A DNA stretch of 64,000 bases from positions 248,001 through 312,000 of the forward strand of contig NZ_CP121015.1 in assembly GCF_041468085.1 (NCBI RefSeq), written 5' to 3'. The notes below the pieces were generated by a model. That model saw only the letters and a list, made by a program, of their open reading frames with translations, made no database searches and was not told where the DNA came from. Origin of the DNA: Tistrella mobilis (lineage in GTDB: Bacteria; Pseudomonadota; Alphaproteobacteria; Tistrellales; Tistrellaceae). The position numbers were made by a program, and so were the translations under genes. Shown here one piece after another: positions 41,723-49,599 of this stretch (its first letter is position 1; each line of letters starts with the position of its first letter).

Positions 41723-42738
41723 TCAGCCGACAGGCCGCCGGGCTCCAGCAGCTGCGCGAGCTGTGACGCCAGGAGCTGATTACCCGCATCGGAGTAGTGG
41801 CCACCCAGATCGACGAACATGCCCTTGCGGCCGCTACCGAAGGCCCGGCTCAGGTCGACGACGTCGTCCATATTGACGATACGATACCGAAACTGCGCGA
41901 TGATCGGCTCCAGGGTTCGCTGATAGCTTCTGAACAGCGCCAGATCGGCAAAGCTGCCATCATCGGCCCCGGCGATGTAAGGAACCGGCGGGAGGACGAC
42001 GGTGAGGGGCAGACCCCCGCGGCGGGCCATCTGTCGGACACCATCAATCTCGGCCATCAACCGCTCAAGGGCCGCGGCCTGTCCCTCGGGTGTCCCGCAG
42101 CCGTCTTCGGGCAGCGCCCGTCGGGGCGTCCTCTGGCTATCGGTCAGGCGCATCGCGATCTCGACCAGCACCGGACGGGGTCGGGCGGGGGGCGGGCTCC
42201 AGGGTGAGCAGTGATCGACCAGGTCGACGAAGCCGTTGACCACGACGACCCGGTCGATCCGGTCTCCGGCAGCGATGCGGCGCGCCAGAACCATCGCACT
42301 GGCGGAAAGATCCTGAGCGGGGCCGGCGAAGGTGCGCACCACGGTGCCTGGCATCAGCCGCTCGAGCACGGCGCCAAGGCTGTGTGCATCGTCGTTGAGG
42401 GCGCCGAAGACCTGAGAGGCGCCGAGCAGCAGAATGTGGCGGGTGGCCTGTTCGGAGGGCGTGACGTGCGGATGCAGACGCTCGCCTTCCGCGCCGATGG
42501 TGAAGCTCGGGGTCGAGGTCGGCCGATAGACATTGCCGATCCCGGGAATGAAGCGGACCGGCAGGGCCAGCATCTCGGCATGTCTACTGGCCTGCACGTC
42601 GTCATAACGGGCAGTACGGCCGTCGTCCACCCGGCTCCGGACGGCGCTCGCCAGGCCAAGACCGATATCCAGCACACCGTCTGCAAGTGCTACGAGCAGG
42701 AACAGACCGAAGAGCAGGGAGGTGAGCTTCTTCATCAC
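41707..42738 (-). CDS. SGNH-like exported protein (paralog A)
   Basis: 343 residues. N-terminal KKLTSLLFGLFLLVALADGVLDIGLGL is a signal or anchor helix. SGNH features: HILLLGASQVFG (Gly-Ala-Ser in place of GDS), VVVNGFVDL, and near the end FVDLGGHYSDAGNQLLA (Asp/His). Same length and design as the protein at 45111-46142 (IPGIGNVYRP, MPGTVVR, AGDRID, PYIAGADDG-F all shared), so they are tandem paralogs flanking the carbamoyltransferase. Probably an esterase or transferase on an exported product. It starts 5 bases after the carbamoyltransferase stop. Confidence 0.78.
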   Translation of the reverse strand: MMKKLTSLLFGLFLLVALADGVLDIGLGLASAVRSRVDDGRTARYDDVQASRHAEMLALPVRFIPGIGNVYRPTSTPSFTIGAEGERLHPHVTPSEQATRHILLLGASQVFGALNDDAHSLGAVLERLMPGTVVRTFAGPAQDLSASAMVLARRIAAGDRIDRVVVVNGFVDLVDHCSPWSPPPARPRPVLVEIAMRLTDSQRTPRRALPEDGCGTPEGQAAALERLMAEIDGVRQMARRGGLPLTVVLPPVPYIAGADDGSFADLALFRSYQRTLEPIIAQFRYRIVNMDDVVDLSRAFGSGRKGMFVDLGGHYSDAGNQLLASQLAQLLEPGGLSADQKSK

Positions 42739-42743
42739 GGCGA

Positions 42744-44594
42744 TCAGTCCGGCGCAAAATGGCGGGGCACGATGCGGGCCGGATCCTGATCGGCCTTAGC
42801 CAGCAGGCAGTTGCCGATGGCGAGCAGGTCGAGGCCGCAATCCATGAAGCAGGCGAAGGCGTCGTCCGGCGTGCAGACGACCGGCTCGCCGCGGACATTG
42901 AAGCTGGTGTTGACCAGCATCGGGCAGCCGGTGCGATCGGCAAAGGCGCTGATCAGGGCATGGAAGCGAGGGTTCAGATCGCGGTGCACCGTCTGAAGCC
43001 GGGCGGAGCCGTCCAGATGGACGACCGCGGGGATTTCGGCCGAGGGGCCGGGCAGGGGGCGGAGGATGGTGTCCGGCTCCGACCCTGTTGCGGGATCGGG
43101 CAGATCGACCCGGCGCGGCCGGCCGGCGGCGATCTCTGCGGTGAACAGCATATAGGGTGAGCGGCCGGCGCCGGGGAACCAGTCCTCCGCGGCTTCGGCG
43201 AGCACGGCGGGGGCAAAGGGCCGGAAACTCTCGCGGTTCTTGATCTGGAGGTTGAGCCGGCGCTGCATGTCCGGATCGCGCGGATCGGCCAGGATCGAGC
43301 GGTTGCCGAGCGCCCGCGGCCCGTATTCCATCCGGCCCTGAAACCAGCCGACGGCGGCACCCCGGCTCAGGGCATCGGCAGCCTCGCCGGTCAGGGCATC
43401 GTCATCGACCACCCGGAAGCGGGCGCCAAGCGTCGTCAGCCGGGCCTCGATCTCCGCCTGGGTGAAGGCGGGGCCGAGCAGCGCACCCGCCATGGCGTCG
43501 CGGCCATCCGCGACCCCGGCATGGCGCGGGCCGCCCTCCTGCTGATGCCAGACTGCAAGCGCGGCACCCAGCGCCCCGCCGGCATCGCCTGCGGCCGGCT
43601 GGACCCAGATGTTCCGGAAGGCGCCGTCATCGCGCAGCCGGCGATTGGCGACGCAGTTGAGCGCCACGCCGCCGGCCAGACAGAGATTGGCGATGCCGGT
43701 CTCCGCCGCCAGATGCCGGGTGATCGCCAGCACCGCGCGTTCCAGCACGGCCTGAACCGAGGCGGCCAGATCGGCATGGAAGCGGGTGAGCGGCGCTTCG
43801 GGTGCGCGCGGCGGCTGGCCGAACAGCTCGTGAAAGCGCCGGCTGGTCATGGTCAGCCCGGTCGCGAAATCGAAGTAGTCGAGGTTCAGGTGATAGGACC
43901 CGTCGGGCTTAAGGTCGATGAGGTTCCGGAGCATGGTTTCCGCATGCACCGGCTGGCCGTAAGGGGCAAGGCCCATCAGCTTGTATTCGCCGGAATTGAC
44001 CCGAAAACCGGCATATTGGGTGACCGCGGAATAAAGCAGGCCCAGCGAATGCGGAAAATCGATCTCACGCAGTGGCGTGAGGCCGGTGCCGCGCCCGATC
44101 ATTGCCGAGGTGGTGGTCCATTCGCCGACCCCGTCCATGGTCAGCACCACCGCCTCGTCGAAGGGCGAAGGGTAGAAGGCCGAGGCGGCATGGCTGAGAT
44201 GGTGGCGGGAGAACAGCAGGCGACTGGTGCCGCCGAAACCCGGATCGACCGCATCGAGCGCGCGGCCGATCTCTGCTTTCTGAAACAGCTTCTCCCGCAG
44301 CCAGATGGGGATGGCGGTCCGGAAGGAACGGAAGCCGCGGGGCGCCATCGCCAGATAGGTCTCAAGCAGGCGCTCGAATTTCAGGAAAGGCTTGTCGTAG
44401 AAGACCACGGCGTCGATGCCGGCGCCGGTGGTGCCGGCCGCATCCAGACAATAGCGCACGGCACGGGTCGGGAAGGCATCGTCATGGCGGATGCGGCTGA
44501 AGCGTTCCTCCTGCGCGGCGGCGACGATGCGTCCGTCCTCGATCAGGGCCGCGGCGGCATCGTGATAGAAGGCGGAAAGGCCGAGAATGTGCAT
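42744..44594 (-). CDS. Carbamoyltransferase, NodU/CmcH/TobZ family
   Basis: 616 residues, the usual family length. The N-terminal Kae1-like domain starts ILGLSAFYHDAAAALIEDGRIVAAAQEERFSRIRHD, with the metal-binding histidines in FSRHHLSHAASAFYPS and the VLTMDGVGEWTTTSA phosphate loop; ANLCLAGGVALNCVANR follows, and the C-terminal YrdC-like half has WFQGRMEYGPRALGNRSILADPRD and NTSFNVRGEPVVCTP. It makes an O-carbamoyl group from carbamoyl phosphate and ATP on a hydroxylated acceptor. Neighbours (SxtJ-like, SGNH) indicate an envelope or secreted acceptor, not nodulation or antibiotic synthesis as such. Confidence 0.92.
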   Translation of the reverse strand: MHILGLSAFYHDAAAALIEDGRIVAAAQEERFSRIRHDDAFPTRAVRYCLDAAGTTGAGIDAVVFYDKPFLKFERLLETYLAMAPRGFRSFRTAIPIWLREKLFQKAEIGRALDAVDPGFGGTSRLLFSRHHLSHAASAFYPSPFDEAVVLTMDGVGEWTTTSAMIGRGTGLTPLREIDFPHSLGLLYSAVTQYAGFRVNSGEYKLMGLAPYGQPVHAETMLRNLIDLKPDGSYHLNLDYFDFATGLTMTSRRFHELFGQPPRAPEAPLTRFHADLAASVQAVLERAVLAITRHLAAETGIANLCLAGGVALNCVANRRLRDDGAFRNIWVQPAAGDAGGALGAALAVWHQQEGGPRHAGVADGRDAMAGALLGPAFTQAEIEARLTTLGARFRVVDDDALTGEAADALSRGAAVGWFQGRMEYGPRALGNRSILADPRDPDMQRRLNLQIKNRESFRPFAPAVLAEAAEDWFPGAGRSPYMLFTAEIAAGRPRRVDLPDPATGSEPDTILRPLPGPSAEIPAVVHLDGSARLQTVHRDLNPRFHALISAFADRTGCPMLVNTSFNVRGEPVVCTPDDAFACFMDCGLDLLAIGNCLLAKADQDPARIVPRHFAPD

Positions 44595-44604
44595 GATGGT
44601 CCGT

Positions 44605-45006
44605 TCAGAACTGGTCGCGGAAACGGCCGGCGCCAGCTCGTTCGCCGGTGCGCCAGTAGCTGCCGGTTTCGGGGCGCCGGCGCAGGCCGAGCGGGTCGCG
44701 GCCGAACATCCGCCGCAGCAGCCAACCCCCCGGCGTGATTACACCGAAGAAGATGATGCCGAGCATGACCGGGCTGGTGATCCTGTGCAGGCGGGCACCG
44801 AAGGCCAGCCAGAGCCGGCCGGCAGGTGCCAGATGGCGCGGTACGATCATGGCCGCCAGGATGAGGGTGGCCGCCGCGGCAAGCCACCACCAGCGTGGCA
44901 GGTCGCCCGCGGTCAGCGGCCAGAGGGCGATCGCCCCGAAGACGGCGGCGAAGGCCAGGCCGAAACCGCGGCCGGTGGCCGTATCGGACGTGTTGTGTCT
45001 GGCCAT
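44605..45006 (-). CDS. SxtJ-like small membrane protein
   Basis: 133 residues with three or four hydrophobic segments (GFGLAFAAVFGAIALWPL, WWWLAAAATLILAAMIVP, SPVMLGIIFFGVITPGGWLL) and a basic, arginine-rich end with DPLGLRRRPETGSYW. This matches the SxtJ-like proteins that accompany carbamoyltransferases in many genomes; the name derives from a saxitoxin cluster but implies no toxin here. Its function is unknown, perhaps presenting the acceptor at the membrane. It ends 10 bases before the carbamoyltransferase start. Confidence 0.75.
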   Translation of the reverse strand: MARHNTSDTATGRGFGLAFAAVFGAIALWPLTAGDLPRWWWLAAAATLILAAMIVPRHLAPAGRLWLAFGARLHRITSPVMLGIIFFGVITPGGWLLRRMFGRDPLGLRRRPETGSYWRTGERAGAGRFRDQF

Positions 45007-45076
45007 TGTCCGGCGATCATCCCTTCATACCCGCACTTTCATGTCCGACAGGGGTCAGTCTGCCCGTAAGGGTCCG

Positions 45077-45106
45077 TCAGATCCAGTTGAAGAACCGGGT
45101 CTGCAT
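45077..45106 (-). CDS. Nine-residue ORF coupled to the SGNH gene
   Basis: MQTRFFNWI followed by TGA. It starts 4 bases after the SGNH paralog B stop, with GAGGTGATCGG as a well placed ribosome-binding site, and precedes SxtJ by 70 bases. The good site is the only support; it may be a leader peptide or chance. Confidence 0.3.
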   Translation of the reverse strand: MQTRFFNWI

Positions 45107-45110
45107 CCGA

Positions 45111-46142
45111 TCACCTCACCCTCTGATTCCGAGGCAGTTGCCGGTTCAGTACCTCGGCGATCATCGGCGCCAGAGCTTCGTTACCGGCATCGGTGAGGTG
45201 GCCGTGGAGATCGATGAACATGCCGCGCCGACCGGTACCGAAATACCCGGTCAGATCGACGATACCGTCCACCTCGCTGATCCGTGCCCGCAGGCTGGTG
45301 AACAGAGGATCCAGAACCCGACGGTAGTCTCGGAACTGCGGCAGATTTTCGAAAGTGCCGTCATCGGCGCCGGCTATATAGGGTGCGGGGAGCATCACCA
45401 GTCTGACGGGCAGGTTCCGGCGTTTCGCAGCGTCGAGCACTTCGTCCATATCGGCCATCAGCCGGTCGAGTACGGCCGCCTGTCCCTGGGGCGTGATGCA
45501 GGCGCTGTCGGAGCCCGGCGGATTGCCATTGGTCTGGTCTCCAGTCAGCCGGACGGCGATTTCGCCCAGAACCGGCCGCGGTCTGGGCGAGGGCGGTGTC
45601 GGCGGCAGGCAGTACCAGATGAGGTCGAGCATACCGTTGACGATCAGGACCTGATCGATCCGGTCTCCCGCGGCGATGCGCTGTTCCAGAACCATGGTGT
45701 TGCCGGCCAGGCGCTGGCCGGGGCTTGCGAAATTGCGCACCACCGTACCGGGCATCCGCCGCTCGAGCGCTGCCGCCAGGCTGGCGTCGTCGCCGTTGAG
45801 CGAGCCGAAAGCCTGAGAGGCGCCGAGCAGCAGGACATGGCGGGTGGCTTTGTCCGGCGCCGTGACATGGGTATGGAGCCTCTCCCCGTCTTCACCGATG
45901 GTCAGGCCCGGTACCGCGCCCGGTTGGTAGATGTTGCCGGTTCCCGGCACATAGCGCTGTGTCAGCGCACCCAGACGGGCCAGTGCCTCTTCTCTGATGT
46001 CGGCATATGGGTCGGCATCGCGCGCGACTTCGGCCATCCGGTTCCGCAGCCCATAGGCCAGGCCCAGCCCGATATCGAGCACGCCGTCGACCAGGGCTAT
46101 GAGCAGAAACAGCCCGAAGATCAGGGAGACGAGTTTTTTCAT
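45111..46142 (-). CDS. SGNH-like exported protein (paralog B)
   Basis: 343 residues from ATG 46142, directly after a hydrophobic-start context; the frame continues upstream to 46751 but that part is antisense to small genes. Start KKLVSLIFGLFLLIALVDGVLDIGLGL is nearly the same as paralog A. HVLLLGASQAFGSLNG gives the modified serine block, LIVNGMLDLIWYC the middle block and FIDLHGHLTDAGNEALAP the Asp/His block. First gene of the leftward operon SGNH-B, SxtJ-like, carbamoyltransferase, SGNH-A. Confidence 0.78.
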   Translation of the reverse strand: MKKLVSLIFGLFLLIALVDGVLDIGLGLAYGLRNRMAEVARDADPYADIREEALARLGALTQRYVPGTGNIYQPGAVPGLTIGEDGERLHTHVTAPDKATRHVLLLGASQAFGSLNGDDASLAAALERRMPGTVVRNFASPGQRLAGNTMVLEQRIAAGDRIDQVLIVNGMLDLIWYCLPPTPPSPRPRPVLGEIAVRLTGDQTNGNPPGSDSACITPQGQAAVLDRLMADMDEVLDAAKRRNLPVRLVMLPAPYIAGADDGTFENLPQFRDYRRVLDPLFTSLRARISEVDGIVDLTGYFGTGRRGMFIDLHGHLTDAGNEALAPMIAEVLNRQLPRNQRVR

Positions 46143-46250
46143 GCGGGCTCGATCCGGTACGGGACGGGGGCTGGCCGCCATGAATACAGGGAGCAAATCC
46201 CGCCGTCGATGGTTAAGGGGGCACAGTCTTCGACGAGAGGAGCGCAGCCC

Positions 46251-46442
46251 ATGCCCGCCAAATCCAAAGCCCAGCAGAAAGCCGCCGGTGCGGCGCTGTC
46301 CGCCAAACGCGGCGAGACGAAGATGAGCGATCTTCAGGGCGCGTCGAAATCGATGGTGAAGTCGATGAGCGAGGAGGAGCTGCACGACATGGCCGCCACC
46401 TCGCGCAAGGGCAAACCAGAGCACGCGTCGAAATCCGACTGA
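46251..46442 (+). CDS. DUF3008 family small protein
   Basis: 63 residues; GAGAGGAGCGCAGCCC precedes the ATG. The start PAKSKAQQKAAGAALSAKRGE and the end KGKPEHASKSD are the family's conserved ends, with MSEEELHDMA between. Highly charged, no membrane segment. Function unknown; relatives are abundant small proteins, some linked with stress. It begins a rightward run with the next gene 21 bases on. Confidence 0.85.
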   Translation: MPAKSKAQQKAAGAALSAKRGETKMSDLQGASKSMVKSMSEEELHDMAATSRKGKPEHASKSD

Positions 46443-46463
46443 CGAGCGAAGGACGACATCACC

Positions 46464-46733
46464 ATGGCCAATGCGAGCAAAAAACACATCGGTATCGGAT
46501 CCCAGGGCAAGGGCAGCGGCGCGGGCGGCATGACCGATCTGCCCCGGGAGGTGGAGATGGGTGACAACCAGGTGCTGTCGAACCGCGACAAGGCCCAGGG
46601 GGCGAAGACCCGCGGCTTCGACGGTAAGGCCACCCAGACCGACCAGTATCAGGATCATGAGGCCAACCGCCGGACGCGGGATGCAGGCGAGACCGGCAGC
46701 GGCCCGGGTCGCCCGCGGAGCGGCGTGAGGTGA
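46464..46733 (+). CDS. Conserved-looking small hydrophilic protein
   Basis: 89 residues: MANASKKHIGIGSQGKG then MTDLPREVEMGDNQVLSNRDKAQ and an arginine/glycine-rich tail. It has no hydrophobic segment and low complexity suggesting disorder. I do not recognise the family. It lies between DUF3008 and CinA genes, 7 bases before the latter, with a GAAGGACGA site upstream. Confidence 0.65.
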   Translation: MANASKKHIGIGSQGKGSGAGGMTDLPREVEMGDNQVLSNRDKAQGAKTRGFDGKATQTDQYQDHEANRRTRDAGETGSGPGRPRSGVR

Positions 46734-46740
46734 TGGTGCC

Positions 46741-47253
46741 ATGACCGACACGCTGTCCCCCGCTTTGCCGGCCGGGCTGGACCGGCGGGTTCACGAGGTG
46801 ATGGGCCGGATCTGCGCCCGTGGATACCGGCTCGCCACTGCAGAGAGTTGCACTGGAGGGTTGATCGCATCGGTGTTGACCGATGTTCCCGGTTGCGCGC
46901 ACGTGTTCGAACGCGGTTTCGTGGTCTACAGCCCCGAGGCCAAGCGCGAGATCCTGGGCATATCGCAGCTGCTGCTCGACGACCCCGGCCCGGTGTCGGA
47001 ACCGGTGGCCCGGGCGATGGCCGAGGGGGCGCTGGCACGGTCGATCGCCGATATGGCGATCGCCGTCACCGGCTTCGCCGGCCCGGGCGGGCCGGGGGAT
47101 GAACCCGGCCTGGTCCATGTCGCGGTTGCCGGGCGCCGCCGGCCCACCCTGCACCGGATGGCCCGTTTCACGGACGGGAGCCGCGGCGCCGTGCGCTTGG
47201 GTGCGTTGGCTGTCGTGCTCGACCTGATGGCGGAGCAGCTCGAAGCTTCCTGA
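46741..47253 (+). CDS. CinA C-terminal family nicotinamide-nucleotide amidase
   Basis: 170 residues, the length of the single-domain PncC enzymes. Signature RLATAESCTGGLIASVLTDVPG near residue 30, GFVVYSPEAKREILGI, VSEPVARAMAEGAL and AVTGFAGPGG. It deamidates nicotinamide mononucleotide to nicotinate mononucleotide in pyridine nucleotide recycling. In many bacteria the domain is fused to a MoeA-like N-terminal part, which is absent here. Confidence 0.9.
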   Translation: MTDTLSPALPAGLDRRVHEVMGRICARGYRLATAESCTGGLIASVLTDVPGCAHVFERGFVVYSPEAKREILGISQLLLDDPGPVSEPVARAMAEGALARSIADMAIAVTGFAGPGGPGDEPGLVHVAVAGRRRPTLHRMARFTDGSRGAVRLGALAVVLDLMAEQLEAS

Positions 47254-47387
47254 TCGGCCGTCGCCGACTGATCCACCCGGCACCGGCGCGGCGACGTCGC
47301 CTCCCGGCTTGCAGATCATCGTCGGCACCGGCAGAGTGGCCGGCGGGGACGGAGACGGTGGCAAAGCCGAACAGGAAGGTGGACGGA

Positions 47388-47999
47388 ATGATCAGTGGTG
47401 CGGATATCGCCGCCGGCAGGGCGGGCGGGCTCAGGATCGGGCCGGAGGTGATCGTGGATCCTTCGGCCAGGATCGATCCCTCGGCGGCGATCTTCGGCAA
47501 GGTGACCTTGAAAGCCGGCGTGTCGGTCTGGATGAATGCCGTGTTCCGGGCCGAGATGTTCGAGGTGGTGATCGGCGAGAACACCAATATTCAGGACTTC
47601 GTGATGGTCCATGTCGGCAACAATGCCGGCACCCATGTCGGCCGGAACTGCTCCATCACCCATCATGTCACCATCCATGGCTGCACGATCGGCGACAATG
47701 TGCTGGTCGGCATCGGCGCCACCATCATGGATGACTGCGTCATCGGCGAGAATTCGATCATCGCGCCGCAGAGCTGCCTGAAGGAAGGCACGGTGATCCC
47801 GCCTGATTCGATCGTGGTCGGCACGCCGGGCAAGGTGGTGCGGACCCGCAACAACGCCGCGGCCAACCGGCTGAACGCCTTCCTCTACCGCCGCAATGCT
47901 GAGGCCTATGCCGAAGGCGACGACCGTTTGTGGTCGCGCGACAGCTTCCATGCCGAGATGGAGGCCGAAATCGCGCGCATCGCCCGCGATCTCGGCTGA
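47388..47999 (+). CDS. Gamma-carbonic anhydrase-like hexapeptide-repeat protein
   Basis: 203 residues from ATG 47388 after AGGAAGG (GTG 47358 extends it). Left-handed beta-helix repeats run from VIVDPSARIDPSA to ENSIIAPQS. The metal-ligand pattern is present: His in VMVHVGNN and two in SITHHVTIHGCTIG. A C-terminal helical region follows. Members bind zinc or iron and may be carbonic anhydrases or acyl-CoA-related enzymes; activity cannot be decided here. Convergent with the recombinase gene, 17 bases apart. Confidence 0.85.
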   Translation: MISGADIAAGRAGGLRIGPEVIVDPSARIDPSAAIFGKVTLKAGVSVWMNAVFRAEMFEVVIGENTNIQDFVMVHVGNNAGTHVGRNCSITHHVTIHGCTIGDNVLVGIGATIMDDCVIGENSIIAPQSCLKEGTVIPPDSIVVGTPGKVVRTRNNAAANRLNAFLYRRNAEAYAEGDDRLWSRDSFHAEMEAEIARIARDLG

Positions 48000-48016
48000 C
48001 CGGCTGTCGCCGCCGG

Positions 48017-49462
48017 TCAGATATCCGACGGCTTGGACCGCCGCGGTGCGGGGGCGGGCGGATCGGCCAGCAGCCGGGCGCCACGGCCGCGGGCGGCGGC
48101 ACTTTCATCGTAATAGCGGGCGGCAACCGCGATCGACCGGTGCAGCGACTGGGCCATGGCCTGCTGGATCGGCACGTCGCGGTTGGCCGCTTCGGTCATG
48201 AAGCCGGATCTCAGGCCATGGGCGCTGATCTGGCGCGGATCCAGCCCGGCCTGTGCCGCACGGGTCTTCACGATCCGCGCCACGGCCTGGCCGCTCAACC
48301 CGTCCAGGCCGCGCCGGCCGAAGCCGCGGCCGTCGGGGGTGATCCGCGGATTGCCGTGGCGATCGATCGGCACGAAAACCGCGCCCGAGCGGATGCCCGA
48401 GGCCTGAAGCCAGGCATCCAGCAGCTCCACCGGCCGGCCGATCAGCCAGACCCGGGCGCCATCCACCGCCCGGGTGGTTTTGGTGCGGGGCAGGGCGATG
48501 GTCATCGCCGGCAGCCAGCCTGCCGCCGTGCCCTCGGGCGTCAGCGCGCCATCCGGGGCGATCTCGGCCGGCTGCGGCCGTTCCCGGCGCAGATGTTCCA
48601 TCCGGATCATCCCGGCCTCGCTGCGCCGCCGCCCGCCCGAGGCCCACATCACCGCCAGCAGGGCTGCATCGCGCGCCGCGCGCAGCGGCTCGCGGTCGAT
48701 ATCGATCTCGCAGGCCTGAAGCAGGGCCTCCAGCGTGTCGGCCAGCACCGGCGACTGTGCCTTGCGGCCGGGCATGTAGGTGGAGGCACGCATCAGCTTG
48801 CGCCGCACCTCTCGCACACCCGGATCTTCGGTCGGCGGCTTGAGCCCGCGCATGCGGTGCAGCGAGGCCCAGCTGGCCAGCCGGCGGGCGACGGTCGCGG
48901 GGGCGGCCGGCCCCGCCTCGCGCTTCAGCCCGGCGGCCACAAGCTTCTCTTCCACCGCCCGCGGCATGCCATGGTCGGGATTGCGGGCGCGTTCCTCCGC
49001 GTCATACAGGTGATGGACCATGAAGCGCACCACGGCCGATGGGGGCGCCGGCCAGGGCAGGTGCTGGCCGCCATTGGCCGCCGCCCACCAGCCGGCCAGA
49101 TAGCGGGCATCCTTGATCAGCGCCAGGCGGCTGTTGGCGGCGATGCCCGCCCCCAGCAGCACATGCAGGGTCTCGCGCTCGGCCTCGTCCAGATCGCCCA
49201 GCCCGCCGGTTTCCACCGCACCCGGCAGGCCGGCCTCGACATGGTCCTGGGTTGCGACCAGCCGGGCGGCGGGCCGGATCGGCTCGTCGGTCAGCACGAC
49301 CTTACGGCGGCCGCGTCGTGGCGCCGCTCCGGCCTCTGCGCCCGCACCACCCTTGCTCCGCCCGGCCCCTGCCGCCATGCCTGCCGCCTCCATCCTTATC
49401 CGCCCGCGGATCCGCCGGGCCCGTTCCGGCTTCAGGCTAGGCGTTCCGCGGCGCCCGGTCAA
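48017..49462 (-). CDS. Tyrosine-type site-specific recombinase/integrase-like protein
   Basis: 481 residues. A long basic N-terminal region (ATG 49393-type internal starts are possible) leads to an SAM-like core-binding domain and a catalytic domain holding the first arginine in ASGGRRRSE, the H-x-x-R box SAHGLRSGFMTEA, a histidine in LHRSIAVAARYYDE, and the tyrosine nucleophile in the same block. It would cut and rejoin DNA through a 3'-phosphotyrosine bond. No attachment repeats, tRNA or phage genes are visible alongside, so its target is unknown. Confidence 0.85.
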   Translation of the reverse strand: MTGRRGTPSLKPERARRIRGRIRMEAAGMAAGAGRSKGGAGAEAGAAPRRGRRKVVLTDEPIRPAARLVATQDHVEAGLPGAVETGGLGDLDEAERETLHVLLGAGIAANSRLALIKDARYLAGWWAAANGGQHLPWPAPPSAVVRFMVHHLYDAEERARNPDHGMPRAVEEKLVAAGLKREAGPAAPATVARRLASWASLHRMRGLKPPTEDPGVREVRRKLMRASTYMPGRKAQSPVLADTLEALLQACEIDIDREPLRAARDAALLAVMWASGGRRRSEAGMIRMEHLRRERPQPAEIAPDGALTPEGTAAGWLPAMTIALPRTKTTRAVDGARVWLIGRPVELLDAWLQASGIRSGAVFVPIDRHGNPRITPDGRGFGRRGLDGLSGQAVARIVKTRAAQAGLDPRQISAHGLRSGFMTEAANRDVPIQQAMAQSLHRSIAVAARYYDESAAARGRGARLLADPPAPAPRRSKPSDI

Positions 49463-49599
49463 ATCCGCGCGCCCGTGTGTGAGCGGGACAGATGGAGTGT
49501 CACGAATTGCATGGGGTTACGAAAATTGCGATGGGACGATGTAAAGATCATGTTAGTTTCCAGCCGTAGCCCGGAACATAACGGATCGGCGCACCCCCC

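Noticed and set aside
42744-44594. NodU nodulation-factor carbamoyltransferase
   Set aside because: No nod genes (NodABC) or chitin-oligosaccharide enzymes nearby; only the family, not the pathway, is supported.
44605-45006. Saxitoxin biosynthesis because of the SxtJ-like protein
   Set aside because: SxtJ-like proteins accompany carbamoyltransferases widely; none of the saxitoxin core enzymes is present.
48017-49462. Integrated prophage or genomic island marked by the recombinase
   Set aside because: No phage structural genes, tRNA, attachment repeats or composition shift around it.
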